Below, one piece after another: positions 32,934-45,476 of a stretch of 64,000 bases of DNA; within the stretch, counting starts at the first letter, position 1, and each line of letters opens with the position of its first letter. Origin of the DNA: Thozetella sp. PMI_491. Lineage: Eukaryota; Ascomycota; Sordariomycetes; Chaetosphaeriales; Chaetosphaeriaceae. Location of the stretch: positions 682,001-746,000 of the forward strand of contig MU270038.1 of assembly GCA_021432635.1 (NCBI GenBank), in the 5' to 3' direction. A program made the position numbers and the translations under genes. Below the pieces are notes generated by a model. That model worked only from the letters and a program-made list of their open reading frames with translations, searched no databases and had not been told where the DNA came from.

Positions 32934-34053
32934 ATGTTCAACGCGCTCAATCGCTTCATATCCCGCCTGGACGGGGACACGCCGACCAACAGGGAGAACT
33001 ACAGTGCCTTTGGCTTCCAGGTCCTGCGCAATGAGAACCTCCAACTCGGCATCGAGCCGTGGTTCGACTTCGTGGTGGGCATCAATGGCCGCATGATTGT
33101 ATGAGAACCAGAGCGCCCCCCTCACATTCGTTCCCCGTGTCGGCTGACTTTGTTGCTTCCAGGACGACTCGGACCCGCGGCTCTTCGCGCAGGAAGTCCG
33201 CAACTGCGCCGGCGCTTCGGTCATGCTCGGTCTCTGGAGTGCCAAGGGCCAGCGCACACGCGCCCTGCGCATACCCGTTCCCGCCGACACGGGCTCCCTG
33301 GGGCTCACCCTACAGTGGACGCCGCTCTCGGCCGCTTCCAACATCTGGCACGTGCTCGATGTGCCGGCCAACTCGCCGGCCGACACGGCCGGTCTGCTGC
33401 CCTACAGCGACTACGTTCTGGGCTCGCCCGAGGGCGTGCTGCACGGGGAGAGCGGCCTGGGGGAGCTCGTCGAGGACCACATCGGCCGGCCGCTGCGCCT
33501 CTACGTCTACAACAACGAGTACAACGTCACGCGCGAGGTCACCATCCAGCCCAGCCGGGACTGGGGCGGCGAGGGCGCCTTGGGGTGCGTACTGGGCTAT
33601 GGTGCGCTACACCGGCTGCCAGCGCCACTCAGCGAGCCTGTGTCCGCGCCAGGTGAGACGATGTTCGACGGGGACTCCGAGTCGGCTGCCCAGGCTCAGT
33701 TCGTGCCGACCACCGGCGCACCCGATGCGTCCAGCTCCTTCATCCCCGCCGCCGGACCGCCACCCACCGACCCGGCCGACTTCCTTGTGCCGGCCCAGAT
33801 GGTGGGGTCAGCACCTGTCAGCACGCCGGCGCGGGGCAAAAAGAAGGATAGGCAAGGTGGTGGTAACTTGATGGACGACTACTTCAAGGAACAGGAGCAG
33901 AAGAGCAAAGAACTGGAAGGCGGCGGCGGTAGCGGAAGGGCCTCGCCCCTCCCACCGCCTCCCAAAGGAGGAGTAGGGCCGCCGAAAGGGGGGCCTCCCA
34001 AGGCTACCTCGCCTTCTCCCGAGCAGGAAAACGAGAATAGGACGGAAGGATGA
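32934..34053 (+). CDS. grh1: GRASP55/65-type Golgi reassembly stacking protein (Grh1), 2 exons
   Basis: GRASP proteins tether early Golgi/COPII membranes and are needed for unconventional secretion in fungi. Exons are 32934-33098 and 33163-34053 (intron 64 nt, phase 0), giving 351 residues. Two PDZ-like GRASP repeats fill residues 1 to about 220; typical signatures are DFVVGINGRMI, LGLTLQW, WHVLDVPANSPADTAGL, DYVLGSPEGVL, LYVYNNEYNVTREV and WGGEGALGCVLGYG. The rest is Pro/Ser/Gly-rich and disordered. The protein begins MFN, so there is no Gly2 for myristoylation as in animals; yeast Grh1 instead uses an acetylated amphipathic N-terminus, and FNALNRFISRL could do the same. It converges with OST2 (244 bases apart). 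Confidence 0.96.
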
Positions 34054-34297
34054 GTCTGGGTGGTCATCAAGGCGTCATGAAGCACTGGTTCTTTTATGCC
34101 ATAAACTCCCTGTATTTATACACATTGATTCGCCCGAAAGCGTGGTTGATATTCGCCGGCGTTGTCTCCAAATCCAGAGATTCCCGGGCCACGTCCCAGT
34201 CTCCCTCTCTCGCTTTTTCTAAGCCGCCACCCAATTCTTTTGGGGCGTCCTCGTTGATTTCCACCTCCTCGCAACGCCGAGAGGAGACCTTGGGTCT

Positions 34298-34871
34298 CTA
34301 GTTGATGAAGTTGACACAAAAGAAGTGAAGGATCAGGCTGCACACGACGTAGTCGGCAAACGCTCTGGATCAGGAAGTATTTTGTCAGTTATATCTGCCG
34401 AAAAATAAGGGGAATCAACGCATGCTCGTACCTCTCTGGTGAAACAGCCGGGAAGTCGGACTTGTTGGCCTCGGTGGTCTGGATGCGCAGCGAAGCTGCC
34501 GGGGCATCTCGTCAGCATGCGCTCTGATGGCCGCGTTGGCCTAATTGGAGGGGAAACTCACCAGTCAAGACGAATTGGCCCACTGTCGCAGAGAAGCCAG
34601 AGAGGAAGGCGTTGAAAGGGTAGTTGCCGGCGAGGATGCAGTACAGGAACTGCACGCCGCCTACGACGACCAGGAACAGCATGAAGACATCCAGGAGCTT
34701 CGTCCGCTGCGGGGTGGCGTCATTGTAGTGGTTGAGGATGTTGCCGACGACTTGCTGCCAGTTCTGGTGGGCGCTGCTCGCCGACACCTTCGCCGGCGCT
34801 GGCTTGGCGGGCGTCGCGGCCGCGCTGGAACCGCCGGCGAGCGAAGGGGTGTTGCCTCGCTTGGGTGCCAT
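34298..34871 (-). CDS. ost2: Oligosaccharyltransferase subunit Ost2/DAD1, 3 exons
   Basis: Ost2 is a small essential subunit of the complex that transfers the N-glycan to Asn-X-Ser/Thr in the ER. Minus-strand exons are 34871-34562, 34495-34432 and 34364-34298 (introns 66 and 67 nt), giving 146 residues. The first 35 residues are a Ser/Ala/Pro-rich cytosolic extension. Three membrane segments follow (LLDVFMLFLVVVGGVQFLY, FLSGFSATVGQFVLTASL, DYVVCSLILHFFCVNFIN). The DAD1 signature is clear: SLRIQTTEANKSDFPAVSPERAFADY near the end. The last two exons are too short to be noticed as open frames on their own. The promoter contains TGACGTGG (35090-35097), resembling a UPR-type bZIP site. Confidence 0.96.
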
Positions 34872-35571
34872 GGTTGGTGGAATTGTCGCTGCGGGAGTCG
34901 TCGGAGATGGGGGGGAGGCCGGGGCGGGGTGCGGATAGAGGCGTGGTGGTGCTGCGTCGTTCACCTTTGGTCGTGAAGGTTGATCGTCCCAAAAGTGCAG
35001 CTGCCAGCGACGGGCATTGAGCTCCCAAACGGCCACGCAGCTTCAAAGTGGCTTTTGCCGGCAAGGGGCGCACGGACCATGGCCGCTCATGACGTGGTCG
35101 CCTTGATTGGCTGGGGCTCAGGAACATGGTCAATGGCGGCAGGTGGGGACAAGTGCAGGCGTGACTTGGAGACGAAGCACGAGATCTTTGCCGGCTTCTC
35201 TCGCTTCTTCTCTCTTGCCTCGTTCCATCGCAGTCGCCGTCGCTCTTGGTTGACCTTTGTGCTGCCAGGAGAGAGTCTCTGAGTATTTCTCCGCCGCTCA
35301 TCCAGCATCTGACAAGCTAGCCAGCATCTCATCCTCACCATGGCCTAATGCGCGTTCCTGGTATAACCGACCTCGGCCTCAACTTCTGTCCCCTTCTGCC
35401 CATGCCCACCCTTGTTGTTGATGGATGGGTATCGTCCTGGTCCACGGTCACGTTTTATTTATATTAAACCCCAAGGGCTGCCTCTCTCGAACCTAGTTAC
35501 GGATCGCATTCTTGCTCTCACCGGCTCCCAACTCGCTACCAACCCTTAACCTCTCCTAGCTTTGCTCCAAC
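34872..35571. other. Divergent intergenic region, OST2 and DUF202 gene
   Basis: 700 bases without a gene; promoters of both. It holds TGACGTGG at 35090-35097. Confidence 0.45.
35090..35097 (-). promoter_or_regulatory. XBP1/UPR-like bZIP motif upstream of OST2
   Basis: tgacgtgg on the plus strand (ccacgtca towards OST2) equals the core of the metazoan XBP1/ATF6-type UPRE. It lies 219 bases upstream of the OST2 ATG. An 8-base match is expected by chance fairly often, so this is weak. Confidence 0.25.
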
Positions 35572-36577
35572 ATGTCAATGCTTGAAGTGCGTTGTACCTC
35601 ATCGCCTTCCCCCTAGCCGGCTGGAGGGGCAGGGGCGTGTCTCGAGCGTTTTGGCCCTAACCTCTGTGCTATAGCCTTTTCGTCCACACCAGGAGGATCA
35701 TCTCCATCTCAGACTTCACCGCGCTCGGTCTGTCATTTTGACCAGCCAGGAGTAAGTGCCCGAGCCCCAAGCCACCATTCCATACTTCTTCCCACCCTTC
35801 CAGTCTTTCTACGACCGTTCATTGGTGTCTCGCTTGTTTTTTTCTGTCCCTGCGACCTTCCTCGGAGATCGAGAGCTCCTCATGCGGTTACGCCTCTGCC
35901 CCGCATCGAGGATTCCGCTCCCCAGGCGGTGCCGAAGCACCCCAGACGGTGCCGAAGATCTCGGCTGCTCCCTCCAGTCTCGCCGGCCGTCGTGTCATTC
36001 GGCTGGCAAGCGCGGCCACTTGCGGTCCTTGTGTGGCGCTCCTTGTGTGGCAGTCAGCTCGCACGTGCTCGGCCTTTCTTATTTCCCCACGTATACCATC
36101 CATCCGTTTACTTGCCCCCCTTCTCCTTTTCCCCCCTCCCCCGTCCCGCGCGGTAGCTGACACCGTCCACTTAGGCTTGTGGAGATCCGAGCAGCGCAGC
36201 GGACCTTTGAGGGGGCGTACATGAGGACCGCGCTCTCTCAGTTCTCATTCGCGCTCATCATTCTGAAGATCTTCACGTCCGAGTTCTACCCCATCGGCGC
36301 CTTGTTTGCGGTCTACGGAGCGGCCATATTGCTAGTCGCCGTTTACCGGAGGCACGAGGGAAATCGCCAGTTTTTTGACCAAGAGGAGAGTGAGGATGAG
36401 TCATTCGAGGAGAGCGACGGTCGGGGTGGCTGGGCCCGCAAGACGCGAAGGAACGTCGTCCTCAAGAAGAAGTTCCGAACCAGCGGAAACAGCGTCCTCC
36501 TACTGGTGGTTCTCAGCCTGGCCTCGTACATCTCGCTCATGGTGTTGATCTGGAGATTAGAGTCATCAGGCGAATGA
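35572..36577 (+). CDS. DUF202-domain small membrane protein, 3 exons
   Basis: Exons are 35572-35586 (only MSMLE), 35693-35751 and 36175-36577, giving 158 residues. Introns are 106 and an unusually long 423 nt. The DUF202 motif RAAQRTFEGAYMRTALSQFS (31-50 region) precedes three membrane helices: about 44-60, 65-84 (YPIGALFAVYGAAILLVAVY) and 128-150 near the C-terminus. An acidic loop (EESEDESFEESD) and a basic segment separate helices 2 and 3. DUF202 is shared with Vtc1 of the vacuolar transporter chaperone complex, but this protein is a different subgroup with no assigned role. The last exon is certain; the two short 5' exons are inferred from splice sites that give a continuous frame. Confidence 0.8.
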
Positions 36578-39500
36578 ATCTTGAAGCGATGAGATAGGCC
36601 ATCGCTCCCTCAAACTGCCTGGAACAGTAGCAGCTTTGTTAATACTCCCTCGTACTCAATCACCGGCAACCCGAAGTATAATGTGACCACAGCGGATCCT
36701 AACAGCACCACAAGCCCTCCTCAAAGACATGTAGACCGCAAGAGAAGCTCAAGAAAGTGATGGTTTAAGCCTAAGTCTACTCTCTTTGCCCGTCCTCCTT
36801 CACAGGAAGGCCAGCCATTGCTATTTGCGGCGAGATAGACCGATTCTAGGTTGGAAGCTAGGGCAACTTCTTTTGGAAGGGCGAGCGGCACAGGCTTCCC
36901 AGGCCTGTCCATTCTGGACGCCCTCGAGTTGTGGGCCAAGCGAGAGTGCAATGGATGCCCAACTATATAATAATGACTGATATTATCGCCCTTCGTACAG
37001 CCACGTGGTTCACCTAGCATCCGTAGTCATCATCATCACCAAGCCTCGACCGGCCTGGCCACAAGGCATGGCGGAAGTTATTGCTTCCCACACACACTAG
37101 AACCCCTCACGGCCTCGATTTGTCTTTACCGGCATGGTCCTTCAAACTAGGACTGCTACCACGCGCGGCTGCCTGCGGGGAACCCCCAAAAAGGCGGGGG
37201 GGTCTGGGGAATTGATGCACTTGTTCGGCCCGTGTCTATATATAATATGTGCATACATATCTCCAGCACCCGTGATCCAAGTCTAGCTTTCGGGATCCCG
37301 CCCGCATGGAATTTCTTTCCCCCACCCCCTGGTTCTATTCGACATGCAGCGTGCGGTTATACTTAGAAGTTGGCCTCACTGTTTGAATGGTTGGGCACCG
37401 CAGTTGCAGACCCTCGTGTCATGTGAGCGCCTCGTTTTCATGGCCAGCGCCATCTTACGCACAATCTCTCTTAGTGTGGCCTTTTGGAGTGACGGCATGC
37501 ATAGCTAGGTTCTCGTGCCAGCCTGCCGCCTTGTAAAAGATAGGCGGATGTGTTGTCCTCAACCGCATGACGACCTAGCTCCGATCACTTTTAGCTGTCG
37601 CTCGACGTTGGCCCCGCAGCGTAACCTCCCAGCTTGCACCGCGTAGCTGTCTCTTGTCCCCTGTAGCAATGTTCCAACAAGGGGCGACTCTGGATGTTTC
37701 TAGGAAAGCATCGATATCTAGATGCATCTATAGCAGCCCGCCGACGCAGTAGCTAGGGGGAAAGGGTGGGGGCTAGGGGCCAGCTTCTAACGTAATCCGT
37801 GCATCGTCTAGTACCTCACGTAGTACTTCCTTGTCCTACCTTGTTTGGCCTAGAAAGCTCTCCGGCCTTGATTCAGCAGTCCGAGGTGAAGAATGAGGCG
37901 TGCTATAGAGTGTGTAGACAATAAATCTTAACGCTTAAGTTAACTACAAAGTAGGTACATTAGAGCAAAAGACAAGGGCCGCACCGCCTCGCTCCCCACT
38001 TCACCCCCATCCTCTCTATCCATACCACACCATCCCATCCCGTCTCCGAATCTATGGGTATAGGTATGTATATGCGCATATATACCCGGGCCCAGAGTAT
38101 CCCTCAAGTAGAGGGAGTGACACCAAAAGAGTAGAGCTAAAGCAAGAGTGTGGCGAGCAGCAAGCAGTAAGCAGGGCGCTGCGACGGCGAGAGAGAAACA
38201 GTCAGGGAACAAAAGCTATACAAAAGGCAAAGGATAAGGAGGGGGATAAGAAAGAGCAAACATCCGTCTTAGTTCCCGAAGCACGATTAACTTTTCCGAC
38301 CTTAGCCCCTCCCCAAACACATTCGACGACCTCTAGGCTCGCCAGGCCCGCAAGAACGATCCCAAAAGGGTGCGAACGCGTGGATTACCATTTGGATATG
38401 GCAGAAAGAACAAGGGGATGAACGCGACAATATAGTGAAAAAAATATCAAGATTAAGCCATGAGGAGCGAAGACAACAGTGAAAAAAAAAAACATGTGCA
38501 ACAGACAGTTAAGAAAACAATGCAAAACATGAGTGAGTTTTCCCCGCCCTACCAGCCAGCCAACCGACCATGCAGTTTTTTAAGTCCCTTTTTCCATCCT
38601 GATGGCCTCCGCCTATGGGTGGGAAGAGAAAAAAATCCCAAGGCCCCGTGTAGACGTCCGAGACCACTAAGCCTTTTGGACCTGACGTGCGACATAGACA
38701 CCTCGGCCAAGGTGAACCCCCATGCCGTCCCGTGTCAGAAACAGTTATGGGGCCATGCCCTTTCCCCTTTTCGACGAGTCTCGTTCCCGCCGCGGGAACC
38801 CATTCCCCAAAGAAGAAGCACGTTCCCGTGCCGTGCCGCCATGTAATCTTCGTTCTCTAGCCCACCGACCCCCGTCCGCCATGCATATGATGAGTTCGTG
38901 GGATGCCCTGTGCCGAACCCGACCCGCGTCTGTCCCATCCCGAAAGCGAGACTGATGAAGAGAAAGAGAGGAGAGATGAGGCAGATGCAGCAAAAAGAAA
39001 CACGCAGGCAGGAGAAAAAAAATGCAGAGTTGAAAGAAAGGACCCTCGCCCCATGCCGCCCCGTTTGTCCAACCGAACCGTCGCGAGGGTAATGTAGTGT
39101 CCCATGCAGCCCCTTCCGTGACCCCCATCCCATCCCGTTCCCGGGTTCTTGTGTTACCCGCCCCAAGCCCGCCATACTGCGATGCGGTGGAGGCGGCTTG
39201 ATGAATGCCGATGTCAGTCCCTCCCCTGTCTATCGTCCTCGATCGAGTAAGTGGCCGCCGTTGGGCCCCCGGATTATTGACTTTATGGTCTAGTCTCCCC
39301 CACACACACCATGCTTTGACCCGCAGCCTAATTTCAACGACAGGCCTCGAACTCGTCTGCCCTCGAGCTCTCTGTCGCCTCGGCTTGCTCTTTGTGGTCA
39401 CCCTTCTCGCTCGGCTGTGCTCGGCAAGCGGGCGGTTTGAAGCTAACCAAATGGTCCACGGAGAACACTGATAAATGTCAAGGACTTTCCCGGCAGAACG

Positions 39501-40206
39501 CCTCGCTCTTGTTGTTTGCGGCATACCTCGCCCGCTGAAGACGCGACCGCGAAGGCAGCACGCCGTTCTCTTGCAACCGAGAACGCGAAACTCCGGTCGG
39601 GCCAGCAGCAGGGTGTGCACCTGAGCAAGACCCGACCGAGAGCGAGCCCGAGGCCGCCCGGCGGGAGCTACCGCGGCGTTCGTCCGATATCTGCAATCGT
39701 ATCCTGTTGTGCGATCGCCTGCGATTCAGTATTGTGTGGGACAGGAGCTGTCGCAAATCTCCTAATTCGGTTCGTGCTCGACCTGCGCTTAGGCTCGACT
39801 TCCCAATCGACTCACGTGCATCAAGCACTGCCCACCAAAATTCGCCCCAGCTCTTCGTGTCGCATTGACGTTCGTTGATCATGGCGCCTAGGGGGCAGTG
39901 TATATATGTCTGATGGCGCTTCAAGTTAATCTCCGATCGCGAGAGGTCGGTTCCAGGATTTTGCGGTCAAGGCGGGAAGCCTACAGGCTCAAGAAAGTTC
40001 GGTTGTACGTTTAACAAGCCAGCCAGCACCTCTGTAGACAACTTGAGCGAAACAAAAAGAAATGACAAACTCTCAAAAGGACGTTGACGAAGTGAGCGCG
40101 AAGGCGGGCCTCCTGGCCCCCCCTCTGAGACGATCCCTTTCGTTCGTTTCGTTCGACAAACGCAGCGCTAGAACGGGGCGATGGGGGTCTTCTCCTTGGC
40201 TGCGCA
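36578..40206. other. Long convergent intergenic region
   Basis: About 3.6 kb between the 3' ends of the DUF202 gene and the Zn2Cys6 gene. I see no supported gene. The longest frame (291 codons, minus strand, 38745-39620) has mixed codon use and no domain. A perfect 14-bp palindrome TATATGCGCATATA lies at 38069-38082, and the plus strand is A-rich at 38430-38530. Long 3' untranslated regions or noncoding transcripts are possible. Confidence 0.45.
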
Positions 40207-41874
40207 TCACCTATCGCCATAGTACATGCTCGATCCCGACGGCGGATGGTGGTCGCCCGGCTGGTTCCCGCTGGGAGACAGCTGCTGCTGACCCTGCTCT
40301 CCGTACCAACCCGCGTAGCCTTCAGGCGGCTTGGAGTAGGAGTATGGCTGCTGCTGCCATGACCCATAGTTGGGTGGCGGCACTGCCCCCGCAGACAGTG
40401 ATACGTTGTGGTCCAAGGTGGTCCCCGGTACTGTCTCGATTCCTGGGATCGTGGTCGCGCTCGGCGGCGGGTACATGTCGGCCGACATCGAGCTGGATTT
40501 GCGTTCGTACGGTCGACTCGCATGGCTGCTAATCTGGGAGATTGGGGGATACTGTTGCGGGGTGTGGCTTGCCATGCTCTCTGCTCCAAATGACAGAGAC
40601 CTGGGAGGCGGTTGCGGGTACGACGACCACGGTATGTCTTCTCTCGGTGCCGACTCGGCGCTCACCGGCGTGGGCCATGTCGCTGACGGAGGCGGAGCAT
40701 GAGGAGTGAACGGAGAGAAAGCTGGCGTGATGGGCGATTCGCTCGGGTAAGTCCTCCAAGTTGCGCTCAAGTCGCCAGGCTTGGACGAGTTCGGGCTGGC
40801 ATCGGCAGACATCCAGTTGATGCCGTGGTGTCCATACTCGTATTGCCGAGCGCCAGTGGCACTCGACGGCACTTGGTGGCCATCAGCAAGAAAGTTGCGA
40901 GATAGAGCAGGGAGAAAAGACACCGCGAGAGAGGCAGGGGACGCCGCACTCTGGGCCCGGAGGAGAGGGGGGGAGGAACCCGGCGTTGCGTGGGTCAGTG
41001 ACTTACGCTTTGAGTCGGGAGAGAAGCTGTCCGATCCTGGAGGCTTCATCGGCGGAGCCATGCTGGAAATGGATGGCATCGTCAGCTGGGGAGGATACGG
41101 GGACTGCCCGTGCATGTCGGATGGAAGTCCCGTCTGGAGGGCTGGAGAGGACGAGTTCGAGGCCATCTTGGGGCCGACCGAGGACCGGGAGGCCGACTTT
41201 TGTCGCGCATCTTGGGGCGGCTGCTGGTCTACAGGATAGAAACTGCAGTCCTTCTTCAGGCGAATGCAGTTTATGCAGCGGCCTTGATGGTCGTTGGGCG
41301 AAGGGATGCACCTGATCTTCCGGCGGCGACAGTGGCCTTGGCCGAGCCTTAGCGTCACATGAAATCCCGAGAGGAGACGAGGGATTTGCTACGGCCAGAA
41401 ATTCAAGCGGATAAGGGCAGACTTACCACACGCGACCGAGGTTCGATGGTATCCAAGCTTGTTTCTCCTCTTCTCTCCAGCGAGAGCGAGGGCTGCCTGG
41501 TCCTGTGCTGACTGTGGATGGGGCTGCTGGTTCGGCGGGGGGCCTGGCTGCTGAGATGGAGGCTGTGGCTGAGGCGGTCGCACGCTCGGCGTGGAAAGAG
41601 ACCTCTTTAGCTTCATCGTCTTGGAGAGCGAGTCTCGACGGTCCTTCGAGTGAAGGTCCGCGTCGGGCCCCTGCCTCATGTCGGATGGAGGCGGTACGGA
41701 ATAGTACCCAGCTGGCGGTGGAAGATCCATGTCGGCGCCGTTACTAGGCGGCGGCGGGGGGTACTGATATGGCATTATGTCTGTCATTGGCGCAGGTGCT
41801 TCCGCAGGATATATAGCGGATTCACTGGATCCCCAGAAGTTTCGTTTGAAGGGCGGTGGAGCAACGACTGCCAT
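40207..41874 (-). CDS. Zn2Cys6 transcription factor, 2 exons
   Basis: Minus-strand exons are 41874-41427 and 41336-40207 (intron 90 nt, GTAAGT donor, phase 1), giving 525 residues. The binuclear zinc cluster has C149, C152, C159, C170, C173 and C180 (C-X2-C-X6-C-X10-C-X2-C-X6-C), preceded by EKRRNKLGYHRTSVAC and followed by DCSFYPVDQQ. The intron lies directly after C149, between the first two ligands. The 140 residues before the cluster are Pro/Gln-rich; the C-terminal 340 residues are Ser/Pro/Tyr/Gln-rich and resemble activation regions. No fungal-specific transcription factor middle homology domain is visible. The frame is open about 27 codons upstream of the ATG, so an extra 5' exon is possible. 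Target genes are unknown. Confidence 0.9.
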
Positions 41875-43310
41875 GAACCAGCTTTTCTCTTCGTGGTTGT
41901 CGGTGTCTGGGGAAGGGGGAGGGAGAGTCCAGGAGCAGGATTCGGCACCAGACAACGAGAAAGGTGGCGAGGGGTTTAGGTATTACAGCGGGTCCGGTCT
42001 TCTGGTCGACTAAGTTCCAGAGTTGCTGATATGGGCTCTAGCTATCCTCTTTCGGCGGCGACAACAGTGGACACGAGCGAATGTTTGCGACGGCGCGTTA
42101 TAGCCCTTTGGGCATGGCTCACAGGCAATGACGACTTGGGTTCCAGGGTTGTCCTAGTTCGGGTTCAGCGCTGAGGGAGGCGGTGCCTTGGTTGTTGGTG
42201 AGATGGTCCGGAACGGAGATGGCCAGGACCAGCGGTTGTCTTTCAATGGGTTTGATGGGACAGAGGCGACCAGAGCACGGCCGGAGGCGATACAGAAGGC
42301 CAGGCAAGGTAGCGAGTGGTGGACGGGCCAATGGAGGTGGTGAAGAACCCAGATGGCTTTGCGGCAACTGGGGGTGAGGAGGAACCGAGCAATCTGACTG
42401 GCGACTAAAATACACACCCTTCGGCTCTGTCTGGGCTGGCAGGCTGGGGGAGCGGCAGCGGCAGCTCCCTACAAGGGTTCGACACGGGACGAGGAGCTGT
42501 CGGGGGCTATATGTGGACTGCACGTACCGCGACGTACGGCCCCGGCGGCAGGTGTGGTCTTGCAGGGCCTGAGGAATGCGGAGAGCATGTGGGTGTGAGT
42601 CTAGGGGAGGGTATATGTGCCCTGTGTCTGCGAGTCTATAGGCAGCGTTGGTGTTTGAGCATCCGATGCTCGCTGATGTTTTGGCGCTGGCTACCTCTCC
42701 AGTACCGAATGCTCAGCAGAGACCGTCGGGGCTTAGGACAGCCGTGCTTGGGCTTGGGGCTTAAGGGGGGGGAGGCCTGGATTGAAGTGTGTGCGCAAGC
42801 TTGGACGGGGCAAGGGAGGGTAGGACGGTGACGGACCCGAGGGAGGTGGAGGCTGCCGGCTGGTGGTGTGCTTGTCGTCCTGTCCTATTCTGATCGAGAG
42901 ATCCAGGGTTGGGTTGGCTGATGGTGCGTCGACTGGTTGCGTTGGACGGCCGATGGTGCGGAGAGTGCTGCAGCGCACGAACAAACGAGCGAACGAAACG
43001 AACTGGCAGGCTGGAGGAATGGAACCGGAACCCCAAGTCAAAGTCTGGTTCCCGCGTCGAAGACACGGCTCACACCCCAAATTTTGTACCTGATCTGGTC
43101 CAAATGTGGGCAGGCAGGGGATCCCGCAGTTGCTGTTTTTGGAAGTAGCTGTACGACGTTCCGGCAGCCGTTTGGCTGTGCGCTTGGGCGGTAATGAGAT
43201 CAGAGGCGATGGGGGCGGTTCACGCGCGTCTGGGGAAGGGAGGAGAAGGATGCGCGGAAGAGCAATGGCGAGGAAGCTCGCGAGAGGTTGTGGGTGCAAA
43301 GAAGGAGTTT

Positions 43311-43358
43311 GTGTGCGTGGTGTGTGTGTGTGTGTGTGTGCGTGTGTGCGTGCGTGCG
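43311..43358 (+). repeat. GT/GC-GT microsatellite
   Basis: About 48 bases of alternating GT with some GC steps, including roughly 11 uninterrupted TG units. It is about 1.4 kb upstream of the transcription factor ATG. Such tracts can adopt Z-DNA and are length-variable. Confidence 0.85.
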
Positions 43359-44846
43359 CCGTGAGATCAAGAGTGAGAGAGGAAGGGCAACGTTATTAAG
43401 GGGCTGGTAAGTGACAACAATACCCCCAAGCCGGATTTTTCTTGCTATTTGTGCTCTGACTTGTAGTGATTTGGGAGCGGAATGATGCGCGTCGACAGAG
43501 GCGAGCTCGCAGGTCCCGGCTAAGGTAGGGGGCTCTGGTTTAAGACGGGGTGCTATTGCTCGCGAGGCCTAATTGCAGGAAAAGCAGCAGCGAGAAGCTG
43601 GCCATTCAACGCAATCGCAGATCAGCCCCTTTCCGCACCAAGAATGGCCGGTGGACAGCCAGAGAGTCTGTCGAAATCTCAGACTCGATAACGAATGGCA
43701 GAGTGCGATGACGGCGATGGCTTCAGCGCCACCAGACAAATGCCCTGTTCCGGTGGCGGGCTGCGGGAGCGCGCCCTGGGATTGCTGCTGGTGTGGGCAG
43801 TGAGTGAGCTGCGCGCTAGGGACCGTCCAGGATGCCAGGGTTCGCATCGCCCGTCAGGCCCGTATAATAGTTCTAGTGCCTCGCGGCAGAAGATTAAAAG
43901 ACCGACAGAATGTCTTGTGCTTGCTTTTTTCTTTTCTTGTTTCCCTAGCGTGGACAGGCCTTCGTTTGTGTCTCGCCCACTGCAAAGGAACCGGCGGTCT
44001 GGCTTGGCCGTGGCACCCCAGGCCCTGGCTGTGGTAGACAATGCGATCGGGCGAGGGAAGCAGGCGAGGGGCGAGGGGGAGGGACAGAGACCCAGATGTG
44101 GTTCAGACCTACGACAGGACTTGGATCGCGGGCGGGTTGAGGCAAGGTATGTATCGGGACGAGTGCCGGGGGGTGGGGAGGCAAGTCGATAAACACTTAT
44201 AAGACCGCCGGTCGCTTATATTAAAGCGCAGAACCAGACGGCGAGCTAGATGGTGTTGAAACGGCAGCAGGGCCGAGCAAAGACTCGTTTCTCACGGTAC
44301 CGTGGATTAAAGAGGACGCAATGGGGGCATCTCTATTTTGCCTTGCAGCTTGGTTGCAAGTTTTCTCTTTATTCCAGTATTGTTCTAACAGCCGCAGACG
44401 GAGTCCCAAAGAGTAGCAGCCGGACATGGAAGGTCCAATCCAACCAAAGCACATGCCTCGGATTGGATGCTCGACACAAGCCGAGGAGAGAGCAACCAAG
44501 CAGCAAAAAATCGGAGAATAAAAATATTGGCGATTTCAGGATCAATCATGGTCTCCCCCCCTTCCCCTCCAGGGTCCAGGCGTGTGCGAACTGCGAAGCA
44601 GCACGCAGGGGGGGGCTAACCATCCAATGGCTAACCTGGGAAAAATGGCTGTTTAGGAACTTTGGGGGGGCCGATATTCATCCTTTGATCATTGCCAAAG
44701 GCTGAAACAGCATTCCCTGGGGTGCTTCTCCGGAAAGAGACGCCAATTTGGTTCCATGACAAGACATAACTACACGGTTTCTTGGAAGAGACGTCCAGCA
44801 ACGTTGACGGAGTTCGCCGACCTACTCTCGCCCTCCTTTGACCCAA

Positions 44847-44877
44847 GGGGGAAGGGGGGGGAGAGACGGGGGTGGGT
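44847..44877 (+). repeat. G-quadruplex-capable G tracts
   Basis: Runs of 5, 8, 5 and 3 G are separated by loops of 2, 6 and 1 bases, satisfying the canonical G4 pattern. Intergenic. Confidence 0.6.
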
Positions 44878-45452
44878 TAGGAACGTCCCTGCGCTAAAAT
44901 GACGATGATTGTCAGATCTGATATGCAACAAGCCTTCAAGAAATCAATTACTGCTGTTTAGTCTGTTTCCATTCAGCCAAGCAGCCGAGTGGGCGACGGG
45001 GGGGGTTGGGCCTGGAAAGTGGGAGTGCTGGTCGCTTGCCCCCCCCCCCGGCTTGGAGGCTCCATTCTTTCCCGAATTACCCAGCCGGTACTTTTGTGGA
45101 CACCTCGATGTCTACATGTCTAGCGCCATCGGTGACAGTTTAGGTACTTTACCGATGGGTGGCTCTCGATACAAGAACGTCTCAAGTGTGGAGTCGGTAT
45201 TGTACATAGGTACATAGCATGGCCGAGGGGACGATCTCTCGCCCAAAATCAATCGCTGCAGCCTAGATACTATGAGGTGCAGCAGTGGAGGAGCATTGGG
45301 GGGTGTACGGCCATTCGGATCGGCCTGGGGCGACCCTTGGATCCTTCCCAGGACCCCCGCGAAAGACGGAGAGAGGACACTTTCTCAATGAGCTACGCAG
45401 CTTACCTAGGCCTATGGACCAGGGGGGTGAACACGGTGAAAATGGCCTGACT

Positions 45453-45476
45453 GGGGGGGGGGGGGGGGATGGGGGG
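45453..45476 (+). repeat. G16 homopolymer followed by G6
   Basis: Sixteen consecutive G (45453-45468), then AT, then six G. The longest G run in the window; intergenic. Confidence 0.9.

Noticed and set aside
38745-39620. 291-codon minus-strand frame
   Set aside because: No domain, irregular codon use, overlapping frames on both strands; it lies between two 3' ends.
42733-43299. 188-codon Pro-rich minus-strand frame upstream of the transcription factor
   Set aside because: Low-complexity composition; more likely leader or promoter sequence of the transcription factor gene.
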